Source of the DNA: Mesostigma viride
Lineage: Eukaryota > Streptophyta > Mesostigmatophyceae > Mesostigmatales > Mesostigmataceae
Reading direction: 5' to 3'
NCBI GenBank assembly: GCA_009746045.1
Contig: RPFO01000296.1
Span: forward strand, 717,739-781,738
DNA: 64,000 nucleotides
A program made the position numbers and the translations under genes. Shown here one piece after another: positions 11,597 to 21,244 of this stretch. Each line of letters begins with the position of its first letter. Position 1 is the first letter of the stretch. The notes beneath the pieces were generated by a model. It was given only the letters and a program-made list of their open reading frames with translations. It was not told where the DNA came from and searched no databases.

Positions 11597-12796
11597 CTAT
11601 AGCTATCAACTGACCTCACCCTTGTGACAGTGGGAGGTCAGGGGGGAAATGGGTGAACCCGAGGGTGAACCTGGGTTGGGACAAAGTACCCCCATAGCTA
11701 CTGTAGGTATAGTTTAAGTTTTCTTTTATGCATGTCCTACGTAATTTTTTTTCGGCTGTTAGCCATGTAAGGAGATGTGGGTAAAGCAGGGGCACCCAGG
11801 TTGGCTGGACAGGTGGTTGCTATAAAAGGTGGGCTTCCATTCTAGGGAAGCAGGTTGTTAATTCTTTTGCCTCCCACCCACCCACCCACCCTGGCAAAAG
11901 GGGTAGAGCAGGGGCACAGCTGCTGTCAGGGCTGGCCCTGCATATTCACATAGTGTGCTCACCCTAGCATACAGATGGCCGTGTTGCCATCTGGTAGACA
12001 TGTCTGTGTTATTCCACCGTATATAGAGCTAGCACACATATTGTAATAATAAATTTGATGTTTTGTGGTGATGCATGCAAAGCAAAGTAAGGCCAGAAAT
12101 GGATCGTGAGATGTAAAATCCGCTTCCCAGACCGGGAATTCTATTATAGCTGTCCAATATACCGTCGTGCAGTACCACCAATGCCTACCATTGAAATCAC
12201 CGATACCGCTGGAGGTATGCCTCGCATTTAATTTCGCCATGCCTCTTTCCAACTCCGAAGTCCAACTCCAACTCCAAGCAATTTTTTCACGGACTTTTAT
12301 TCTACAAGCACCATCAGCTTGCGCCTTAGCCGACGTCTTGAGCCCACCTCACCTTTGTAGCATACGCTATGCGTCAGCCTACTATACCTATGGTACTGCA
12401 TGGTACGTTGTATCAATTGCATCGATCCACAGTGTTGCGCCCCGGCACCATGCAGTCGAGAGAGCGCTCTGCCGCCTGCCCACTTGTGGCCTGAGTAAGA
12501 GAACTAGGGCGCCCTCCCTCCTCGTTGTGTATCTAGGGTTGAAGGAATTCCTTTACTCTGTATTGGCACCCACATGATCCTCTGTATTGGCGCGTGGTAC
12601 GCAGTCACGTGCTTATTAATTAATTAAGTACAGTAGTTCTATTCTACACTCGGGGGCAGCGCCCGTAGACCGTGGTGCACACCTTAGCATACTAGCAAAC
12701 ACGGCAATCCCTGTACTGCGCATGAGCGCTTAATTTGTACATGAAATTATCCCCAGTGTTTTTCAGCTCTTTGTCGGGCCACCATGCGCACATACA
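11597..12796. other. Intergenic, no gene seen
   Basis: Only short frames in all six readings. Contains a (CCCA)n run near 11874-11892 and a (TTAA)n tract near 12614-12627. May include the 3' end of the DIRS-like element. Confidence 0.5.
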
Positions 12797-13322
12797 CTAG
12801 GAGTTAATTTTACGGGGCGTAAACGCCCCGGTTGAGGTTACCGGGGCGGTTACTGGCCAGTAACCATGTACGTTTCAGGTTACCGGCCAGGTTACCGGCC
12901 GGTAACCTTAAACGCGACAGACTAAATACCGGCCGGTAATGGTTACCGGGCGGTAATAGTTACCGGAACGTTTACTGGGCGGTAACTTTTACCGGAGCCG
13001 TAACCATGCCCGTAACCTATCTGGGTTACGGTCATGGTTACGGCCCAAGTAGAAGTTACCGGGCGGTAAACTGCCATGGTTACGGGACCAGTTCTGAGAA
13101 CCGGGATGGGTTACCGGCATGGTTACGGGACCAGTTCTGATAACCGGGCCTGGCTACTGGCCTGGTTACGGGTCCGTCAACCGTCCCGTAACCTGCAGTA
13201 GTTACGGCCCAGTAGTTAACCCTGGCTACTGCGGTGGTTACGGGGCCGGTTATGCCCCAGTAATAATAGTAACCCATGCCTACAACGCAGCCTGTCCGGG
13301 TTATGGCCCCGAATTCTAAAAT
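12797..13322. repeat. GGTTACCGG-rich degenerate repeat block, copy 1
   Basis: Dozens of imperfect GGTTAC/GTAACC and ACCGG/CCGGT motifs occur in both orientations, giving many small palindromes such as GGTTACCGGCCGGTAACC. The left end reads ACACTAGGAGTTAATTT; the same sequence in reverse complement ends a similar block near 45855. The two blocks therefore look like dispersed copies of one element family. Confidence 0.65.
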
Positions 13323-14620
13323 GCATTGACCCCGGCTATGGTGAGTGGCTTGCATGATATTCTGATCAGGCACTCCGCAAAGGTGAAAACCTTTGCGTTC
13401 AGTGCCGGGCCGCGGAAAACGCGGAAAACGCGATCTGCAAATGAATCCGACCGGAATCGAACTGGGGACCTCTCGCACCAATTTTGCTGACTATAGGACG
13501 GACGTCTCCGGTTACCATGGCATCGCCAACTTGCATTTTATGTGGCTTGCATGATATGTTGCTTTTCAAGATGCATTTTTGAATCGGGGTTCTCTGAACA
13601 TAGTTTCTTTATAGTGATACGGAAGGGGAGCCGCTGATGCTAGGTGAAATAGAGCTGGGTGATGTGATCGTAATAAGGTTGATTAGGCTTCTAGTGTACG
13701 AGTATTACGGAAGATATGGCCTAATTGTTGCGGCCCATACCTTGACGGTGTGCTGAGTACCTTGACGACGGATTTTTGCGTCTAGGTTCTCCTAGCAGAT
13801 CTGTGATTGCGGACGGGTTTGCAACAGGCAATATCTGAAGTAAAACTTGACGGCTAAAACTGTTTAGAGGCCGTTGCCGGATCTGGCCGTTGGTAGAGAG
13901 CCGTTGGCCTTGAAACACGATAAAAGCTTGCTCACCTAGCTCATGGCGGTCTCTTTTGTTTTCATTAAAATGTTTAAGAAGTCATTAATAATCAATTGCA
14001 CGAATCACTTCCATCCGATGTTGTCAACGTGGGCTTCATGATGAAATCGTGGAGATGACGCACATGAAGTTCACGGAACATCTTAGGTAATAAATCAAGC
14101 CGTTACGGCAGTAGAACCTTGGCCGATGAGGGTGGCGTCTTGAAGCTGTTGTCACCCTCAAGTCCGCTCGGCCAGGGGTAATCGCCCATGTTGATTTGAA
14201 AGGTACCGCCGTCCATATGGCGGCTCCGCTTTTGGTGCGAGTTGACCAACTTCCCGTCTTAATCATTCCGGATTGCCTGCAGTTCATTCCGCCTTTGTCC
14301 AAGTAAGACAGCAACTGTCACGCACTCATAGAAAACGCAAAATGCCCCGAATGCAGTTACGGCCATACGGTAGCGAGGAATAGCAGTTGAAATTTCTAGT
14401 ACACAGGCAACTAGTAAGAAAAGGGACGATGCGTGCACCACCACCAATACGTACGTGCATCCCTCTCTTGAAAATGACAGCATCTTCCATGCCGTCCAAG
14501 AAAAACGCAACGTATTTAACATGAACCCGAATGCAGTTACGGTCGTAGAGTAGTGAGGACTGGCAGCTGAAAGTTCTAGTTGATGGGCTGAGAATAAGGA
14601 AAAAAATGATGCGTGCACTC
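13323..14620. other. Intergenic, no gene seen
   Basis: No convincing frame. Near 13440-13510 the minus strand has a T-arm-like GTTCGATTCC, but no complete cloverleaf can be formed. Around 14330-14400 and 14510-14590 a ~65-bp segment (GAATGCAGTTACGG...) is present twice as an imperfect direct repeat. Confidence 0.4.
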
Positions 14621-14629
14621 ACCTACCCT

Positions 14630-15870
14630 ATTACGTCCCTCCCATGGCGAGGAACCAGCAAAACCACCCACATACCCTGTTGTGTCCCTCCCTTGACAAG
14701 GAACAAGCACGTGCACATGCCCCACCCCATGCATGCCTCCCTTGACAAGAATCGAACGGGCACGTGCACCCACCTACCCTATGTGCACCCCTCCTTTGAC
14801 AAGGAACAAGCACGTGCACGTGCCTACCCCACATGCATGCCTCCCTTGACAAGAATCGAACGAGCACGTGCACCCACCCACCCTGTGTGCACCCCTCCTT
14901 TGACAAGGAACAAGCACGTGAACTCACCTACACTACGCGCGTCCCTCCCTTGACAAGGAATAGGCACGTGCACATGCCTACCCCACATCCATGCCTCCCC
15001 TGACCAGTAACAAGCACGTGCACCCACCTACCCTACGTGCATCCCTCCTGTGACATGGAACAAGCACGTGCACCCACCAACCCTATGTACGTGCCTCTTG
15101 ACAAGCAACAAGCACGTGCACCCACCTACCCTAAGTGCCCCCCTCCTTCGACAAGGAACAAGCATGTGCACTCACCTACCGTACGTGAATCCCTCCCTTG
15201 GCAAGGACCAAGCACGTGCACCCACCTACCCGATGTCCGCCCCTCCCTTGATAAGGTACAAGCATGCCCACCCACCTACCCTACCTGCATCCCTCCCTTG
15301 ACATGGAACAACCATGTGCACATTCCTACTCCACATGCCCCCCTCCTTTGACAAGGAACAAGCATGTGCACTCATCTACCGCACGTGCATCCCTCCCTTG
15401 ACAAGGAACAAGCAAGCCCACCCACCTACCCTACCTGCATCCCTCCCTTGACATGAAACAAGCACGTGCACATGCCTACCCCACATGCATGCCTCCCTTG
15501 ACAAGGAACGAGCACGTGCACCCACCCACCCTGTGTGCACCCCTCCTTTGACAAGGAACAAGCACATGAACTCACCTACACTACGTGCGTCCCTCCCTTG
15601 ACAAGGAATAAGCACGTGCACATGCCTACCCCACATCCATGCCTCCCCTGACCAGTAACAAGCACGTGCACTCACCTACCCTACGTATGTGCCTCTTGAC
15701 AAGGACCAAGCTCGTGCACCCACCTACCATACGTGAATCCCTCCCTTGACAAGGTACACGCATGCCCACCAACCTACCCTACGTGGGCCCCTCCCTTGAT
15801 AAGGTACAAGCATGACCAGCCACCTACCCCGCGAGCCTCCCTACTTTGACAAGGAACAAGCATGTGGGCC
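14630..15870. repeat. Minisatellite, ~50-bp unit, about 24 copies
   Basis: The unit reads CCCTCCCTTGACAAGGAACA then AGCACGTGCACCCACCTACC then a variable CTACGTGCAT. Nearly every unit carries CACGTG (E-box/G-box palindrome) and an inverted TTGACAAGGAA core. Open frames across it are repeat artefacts. Confidence 0.85.
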
Positions 15871-16894
15871 CGCTAGCATGGCAGCAAGGAAGACATTACC
15901 CTAACATGGCATGGCCAAAGCAAAAGAGACAGAGAAGTCAATGGAGAGAGAGCTCCTAAGAACTCCTAGTAAAATTGGAAACCATGGAGGGCAAAAAACG
16001 TTCAACAACTTACGATGGGCATCGGCACATACAGAGAAGCCCAGGTGTGCCAGGTGTAAAATAAGCGAGATTGAAGTGTCGCCTACCTCGTGGGAGACTT
16101 TTGGTATCTGGTAAACAATGAAAGCGAGTGGAAAGATGGACAACGTGAAAATAACATACAATCCACTGCAATGCATGCAAAGAGGACAGAATCAGTAATA
16201 AAGCGCGCTGCATTCAGGCAGCGCTGAGCAATTGAACGGTGAACAATTTAATCCGGAACGAATTGTCTACGCGACTCGATGCGACTAAACGTGGCATGCA
16301 TACGCGGTCGCTGACTGAAGACATTGTGTACCTGGCTCAGCAAGGTGCGCTTGCAGCCGCTTTCTTAAATATGCCGCAGGCGCACGATGTAACGAATTGA
16401 AGTTTGCATGTAGTAACAAAGGCAAGAAAAGCGGTGTAGCTGGCTACCGACTACGCCATAGTAAGCTGTATCGGAGTTGGCGCTGCCGATGGCTGGAAAC
16501 GGATGACCGAATCATGCTAAACTGGGGCTCCAAAAGGGCTTGTCATGCATCCTAGTGCGCCTTTTGCTTTTTTTTCTTCAAGCATCGTGAGCATGCGGGT
16601 TTAGGGGGGCGCTTATTCTTGCACCACTATCAGTCGGCTGGACTGCAATCGGCATAGCCAGCGCAAGGTGATGCAAGGGCAGGCAAACTTTACCAGCTCG
16701 TTCAAGGCTCGTTGATGAAATTCAAACATCTAGGCGGCGCGTCTGCAACGGCTCATCGCAATTCGAATTCGCAAGCAGAACCCTCGTTACACGTGGCGCA
16801 TGCAGAGATCTGCTTCGGGCGGCTTGGCGTATCTCACTGCGTCGTGACTCGAGTACATAGTCAGCCTAGTTAGTACTCTGGGGGCCTCGAGTTC
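15871..16894. other. Intergenic, no gene seen
   Basis: Short frames only, on both strands, none family-like. Confidence 0.4.
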
Positions 16895-17487
16895 GGCAGT
16901 CCCCTATTCGGAAATCCCGGATCATATGTACTCCACACTATGTACTCTTGGAGTACATAGTGTGCCACCCTATGTACTCTTGGAGTACATAGTGTGGATT
17001 ACATAGGTAGTCACTCCTTCCTATGTAATACGGGCGTGTCTCACCGCGTCGGCAGTCCCCTATTCGGAAATCCCGGATCATATGTACTCCACACTATGTA
17101 CTCTTGGAGTACATAGTGTGCCACCCTATGTACTCTTGGAGTACATAGTGTGGAGTACATAGTCACTCCTTCCTATGTAATACGGGCGTGTCTCACCGCG
17201 TCGGCAGTCCCCTATTCGGAAATCCCGGATCATATGTACTCCACACTATGTACTCTTGGAGTACATAGTGTGCCACCCTATGTACTCTTGGAGTACATAG
17301 GTGGAGTACATAGTCACTCCTTCCTATGTAATACGGGCGTGTCTCACCGCGTCGGCAGTCCCCTATTCGGAAATCCCGGATCATATGTACTCCACACTAT
17401 GTACTCTTGGAGTACATAGTGTGCCACCCTATGTACTCTTGGAGTACATAGGGTGGAGTACATAGTCACTCCTTCCTATGTAATACC
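16895..17487. repeat. Palindromic satellite, ~152-bp unit x4
   Basis: Units start at about 16895, 17051, 17203 and 17354 with GGCAGTCCCCTATTCGG. Each contains a perfect hairpin, CACACTATGTACTC-TTG-GAGTACATAGTGTG, and a second near-perfect one with CCCTATGTACTC arms. Small length changes between units lie near the hairpins. Confidence 0.9.
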
Positions 17488-17577
17488 GGTGTAATCATGC
17501 GTAATCATGCGTAATCATGCGTAATCATGCGTAATCATCAGAGTAATCATCAGAGTAATCATCAGAGTAATCATCGT
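17488..17577. repeat. Short tandem repeats GTAATCATGC / AGTAATCATC
   Basis: About five 10-bp GTAATCATGC units are followed by about four 11-bp units with a CAGAGTAATCAT core, directly downstream of the palindromic satellite. Confidence 0.85.
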
Positions 17578-17597
17578 CCAGACAAGCTGCACTGCCC

Positions 17598-18062
17598 CTA
17601 AGACCCTAACTTACACAAGATGGCGATGGTCGTCGCCGGCAGCTCGACAAGTTCAGGGCAGCACGAAATAAGACAGGCAAGCCGACGCTGGCGCTCATCC
17701 CAATGAGGCCATTCATCCGAAGCAGCCTCCATAACCTGGCCGCTCTTAGGGTGGCGAATCGGGGCGTCGTTGTCGTTGCGGAGCTTCAGCACGCTTGTCA
17801 CAGCGGCGTCATTGTAGGCGAGTAAGGTATCGATGTCTGCCAGGCTCAAACGCTGGCCTGGCATGTAGAATGAGGAAGAAATGGCGTCCGGCAAGGAGGT
17901 TTCAGCAGCTATCGGAGTTGCTTCCGAAGTTGCTTCCGAAGTCTTGGATCGCTTGTTAGCGGCGTTCTTGGCGACGACAATGTCGTGGGCGATTTTGTTT
18001 GCAGCAATCTGGGCATCAATAGAATCGGCGGCAAGAGCTGAAGACGATGCGGGGACCTCCAT
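17598..18062 (-). CDS. Hypothetical protein, 154 aa
   Basis: An intact minus-strand frame with an ATG at 18062; the frame also has an in-frame GTG six codons upstream. The protein begins MEVPASSSALA, has an Ala/Ser-rich first half with a basic patch (NAANKRSK), and a more ordered second half (MPGQRLSLADIDTLLAYND, then an aromatic/charged WPHWDERQRR segment and a Cys pair). I do not recognise the family. It is not repeat-derived and has mixed, protein-like composition. It lies just outside the left end of the viral element, so it could be an exon of a host gene, a solitary gene or a fragment. No promoter was identified. Confidence 0.4.
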   Translation of the reverse strand: MEVPASSSALAADSIDAQIAANKIAHDIVVAKNAANKRSKTSEATSEATPIAAETSLPDAISSSFYMPGQRLSLADIDTLLAYNDAAVTSVLKLRNDNDAPIRHPKSGQVMEAASDEWPHWDERQRRLACLISCCPELVELPATTIAILCKLGS

Positions 18063-18277
18063 AGCTACGTTTAATAGCACCTAGACGAGGGCAGGGGGCG
18101 CAGGCACACTGATCACGTGCGTGGTGCCGCCATAATGTGCAGAAAAATAGCGAGATCTGCTGGGCAGGCCGCTGGCGATAACTTGCGAAATCCTGGGCGA
18201 TGGCTGCCAAAAATTAGATCGGCGTGTTCGTCATCAAAAGGCGAGTCTATTGCAATTTACCCGACCAAATTTCATCA

Positions 18278-18620
18278 TGGAGGGAGGGAGGGAGGGAGGG
18301 AGGGAGGGAGGGAGGGAGGGAGGGAGGGAGGGAGGGAGGGAGGGAGGGAGGGAGGGAGGGAGGGAGGGAGGGAGGGGGGGAGGGAGGGAGGGAGGAGGGA
18401 GGGAGGGAGGGAGGGAGGGAGGGAGGGAGGGAGGGGGGAGGGAGGGAGGGAGGGAGGGAGGGAGGGAGGGAGGGAGGGAGGGAGGAGGGAGGGAGGAGGG
18501 AGGGAGGGAGGGAGGGAGGGAGGGAGGGAGGGAGGGAGGGGGAGGGAGGGAGGGAGGGAGGGAGGGAGGAGGGAGGGAGGGAGGGAGGGAGGGAGGAGGG
18601 ATGGATGGATGGATGGATGG
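18278..18620. repeat. (GGGA)n microsatellite, then (GGAT)n
   Basis: About 320 bp of near-perfect GGGA with occasional single-base slips, then a short (GGAT)n at 18598-18620. It abuts the left end of the viral element. All GREGG-type frames across it are artefacts. Confidence 0.95.
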
Positions 18621-18627
18621 ATGTTCT

Positions 18628-19952
18628 TAATTAATTAATTAATTAATTAATTAAGTAGCTTCCATCATCATTCCGTCATCATTCCGTCATCGCGGCTCAC
18701 AGAAGGGCACCAGCCTTATGCTGGCATCTGCCACCCCTATAGTGACCCTATAGTGACCGCGGCCTAGGGTGGGGTATCACCCTAAACCCTAAACCCTAAA
18801 CCCTAAACCCTAAACCCTAAACCCTAAACCCTAACACTGTCTCCAGACACCCACGGCATCCCCCCACCCTGGCTATCACCCTCCCACTGTGACTAAATTT
18901 ACTAAGTTTACTATGGGTTTTTGGTTTTTTTTCTAGGAAATTCAAGCCAGCTGCCGTGAGGTCAAGGTGCTACAGGTGCCGTGTGGTACAAGGTAGCTAT
19001 AGTGACCTTATAGTGACCATGGTGGTAGACTCTTATGCTGGCATCCCAGGGTGACTAAATTTACTAAGTTTACTATGGGTTTTTGGTTTTTTTTCTAGGA
19101 AATTCAAGCCACCTCCCATCACCCTCGTGGTCATGCAACACACTAGTGGAGAAAGCCTGAGCAGAATTGCTCCGACCCCCTGATACAATGACACTAGTGT
19201 TGCATGTAATTTTAGTTTCCCACGGGAGTAGCTATAGTGACCTTATAGTGACCATGGTGGTAGACTCTTATGCTGGCATCCCAGGGCGACTAAATTTACT
19301 AAGTTTACTATGGGTTTATGGTTTTTTTTCTAGGAAATTCAAGCCACCTGCCATGAGGTCGAAGTGGTGACACAACTGGTTGAGGGCCATGTGGGAGATG
19401 GACTAAGTCATTTCCCGTGGGAAACTACGTTTACTAAGTTTACTATGGGTTTTGGGTTTTATTCCTAGGAAATTAATTCAGGTGTGCACCACCAAAAACA
19501 TGTCTGAATTTCCCAAAAAAAGAACCCCCAAAAAACTTAGTAAATATAGTCTCCCACGACAAATGGTCATGAAAACGTAGTTTCCCACGGCAAAATGACC
19601 AATAAATCCATCTCCCACGGAAAAGGCCATGGGGGCCGGCCAGCGGGGATGCAGCGGAGGGGCGCGGACTGCCAAGCAGTGGCGGGACTGCCAGGTGGTG
19701 GTGATGGGGTGAGGGCTTGCTGTGTTTTCTCGTGGGAAACTATATTTACTACTAAATTGATATTTTCAGTTGGAAATGGAGGTTTTATTCGATGTGAGTG
19801 AGAGTGCATGCACAGGCTTGCATAATTTCCCGCAGACAAAACCCAAAACCTGTAGTTAGCTTAGTAAATTTAGTAAGGTGCTGGAGGGTCGAGCAGTGCG
19901 TGGGAGTTGGCGGACCCGGCGAGGGCCGCGCGGCGGGGTGTGCAGAGTGTCA
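18628..19952 (+). repeat. Left terminal inverted repeat of the viral element
   Basis: About 1.32 kb, reverse complement of 36987-38294 with small indels. From the outside in it contains (TTAA)n, a direct repeat TTCCGTCATCA, a CCCTAAA array, four copies of a block around CTAAATTTACTAAGTTTACT, and several TTTCCC-N2-GGGAAA-like sites. Two units repeating TATAGTGACC and TCTTATGCTGGCATCC are also present. The inner boundary is at TGCAGAGTGTCA (about 19952). Confidence 0.9.
18780..18834 (+). repeat. Telomere-like (CCCTAAA)8 array in the left TIR
   Basis: 55 bp of perfect CCCTAAA heptamers, the plant/algal telomere repeat. The C-rich strand runs inward, the same orientation as at a chromosome left end. 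It lies about 150 bp inside the element terminus and is mirrored at 38100-38148. Confidence 0.95.
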
Positions 19953-20019
19953 CTGGGTCTACACACATCTGGAAACTAAGACGATTGACACGTGAAAAAT
20001 CGTTTCATTAAAATATTAC

Positions 20020-21237
20020 TTACGAAGGGCAATACCGCCATCCAATAAAACAATTCGGCCTGGAACCGTCGCTCAACTTGTACTGAGTCAGCCTGCAGCC
20101 CAGAACCGCCTTTGCCTCGTCTCCAAATAATTTCGCCTTGTAGCTATCCATACCAGTCGAAGCAATGTACTCGTCGAGAAGAACCTTTACAGGCACTGCC
20201 TCTCCGCTGCACTTGACAAGCTCGCCGCTTTTCTTTAGCTCCTCGATAAAGGCACCCACACCATCAGACGAAACCTTCGAGTCCGTCTTCAGGACTCGCA
20301 TCTCCTCCGACCTAGGCGGCCACCTCTCGTCCTTGCTGGTTGCTGCCAGGTATACTACGCACTCTCTAATCGAAATCGCCATCAATCCTAACGCAAACTC
20401 CTTGGCACGCTCGTTCAGTGTGGTGTCCACGAGATGCATGTGCGGACGATCAGGTTCATCGGCCATCTCTTTCCGCGTGCAAAACTTGCTCACGAAAGGG
20501 TACATGACAGCGCGGTCCCACAACCCCTCGCAGTGCTCGTCAAATTTCACGTCGTTGTTTGTGTCCAAAATAAGCTTGAATGACGTGGGAAATTGCACGT
20601 ACTCGTTAGAGTGGAGAGCGCGTGCCTTCAAGACGCCATTGCCTGTGATGTTCTTGAATTTTGATGCCACAATAGGGACGTTGCGCTGGAGCTCGTTCGT
20701 CAAACCGATGCGCATGCCGCGCATTCTCAAAACTTCTGGCGTCGCCACATCACTGTCCCGCTCCTGCGAAGTGTAGAAAGCAGTACGAACGGTGTCCGCA
20801 TTGTCGCCGTATGCCTCTCTGATTACTTTCATCAGGAAGCCCTTCCCGTTCCGTCCTGAACCCTTCCAAAAGTATCCTTGCTCGTCACGATTGTCCCCCA
20901 CCATCAGTGAGCCAAGGAAACGCTTAAAGTGGGCCCGGGTCACCTCGTCTGGGAAAATTTCCTCCAACTTCACTTCCATAGCACAAGTGTCGGCGTCTGG
21001 CGTGTAGGGAATTCTCATCTGCTTGGAAAGCATGTCGTCGGGCCGTCCAGGGCGCAGGGTCATTGTAGTAAGTTCCAGCACCCCGTTAGTGAAGCACAGG
21101 AGGTATGGATTCCGGTCTAGCCGCTCCACGAAGTCCGTTGGCTCGGCGTATATGATCGCCCTGACCTCGTTGCGGATGTAGTTGATGTAAGGACCGTCAC
21201 GCAAGTTGCGAGAGATCTTCGCAGCGGAATCTGCCAA
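20020..21237 (-). CDS. SF3 helicase / D5-like primase-helicase C-terminal part
   Basis: About 405 residues, open from just after a TGA near 21244. It shows the D5_N signature (FTNGVLEL, about residues 49-56), a Walker A of the SF3/P4 type (GSGRNGKG, about 126-133), a motif B region (MRIGLTNELQ, about 175-184) and motif C (LILDTNN, about 222-228), followed by an Arg-finger-like WDRA. This is the replicative helicase of PLVs, virophages and NCLDV-like viruses; it unwinds DNA as a hexamer and is usually fused to an N-terminal primase. Here no ATG precedes the conserved core: the open frame begins with TTG, and upstream codons in the same frame contain stops. The primase part is therefore truncated or frameshifted, or the start is non-canonical. 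Confidence 0.85.
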   Translation of the reverse strand: MADSAAKISRNLRDGPYINYIRNEVRAIIYAEPTDFVERLDRNPYLLCFTNGVLELTTMTLRPGRPDDMLSKQMRIPYTPDADTCAMEVKLEEIFPDEVTRAHFKRFLGSLMVGDNRDEQGYFWKGSGRNGKGFLMKVIREAYGDNADTVRTAFYTSQERDSDVATPEVLRMRGMRIGLTNELQRNVPIVASKFKNITGNGVLKARALHSNEYVQFPTSFKLILDTNNDVKFDEHCEGLWDRAVMYPFVSKFCTRKEMADEPDRPHMHLVDTTLNERAKEFALGLMAISIRECVVYLAATSKDERWPPRSEEMRVLKTDSKVSSDGVGAFIEELKKSGELVKCSGEAVPVKVLLDEYIASTGMDSYKAKLFGDEAKAVLGCRLTQYKLSDGSRPNCFIGWRYCPS

Positions 21238-21244
21238 GGGGAAT

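Noticed and set aside
13430..13515. tRNA-like sequence on the minus strand (GTTCGATTCC T-arm)
   Set aside because: Only the T-arm/B-box and weak acceptor pairing are present; no anticodon arm can be folded.
14630..17487. Arrays of regular repeats resembling a CRISPR
   Set aside because: Repeats are contiguous or have repeated, not unique, spacers; no cas genes; eukaryotic context.
18117..18638. Several long frames rich in Gly-Arg-Glu-Gly
   Set aside because: They are translations of the (GGGA)n microsatellite and have no independent coding evidence.
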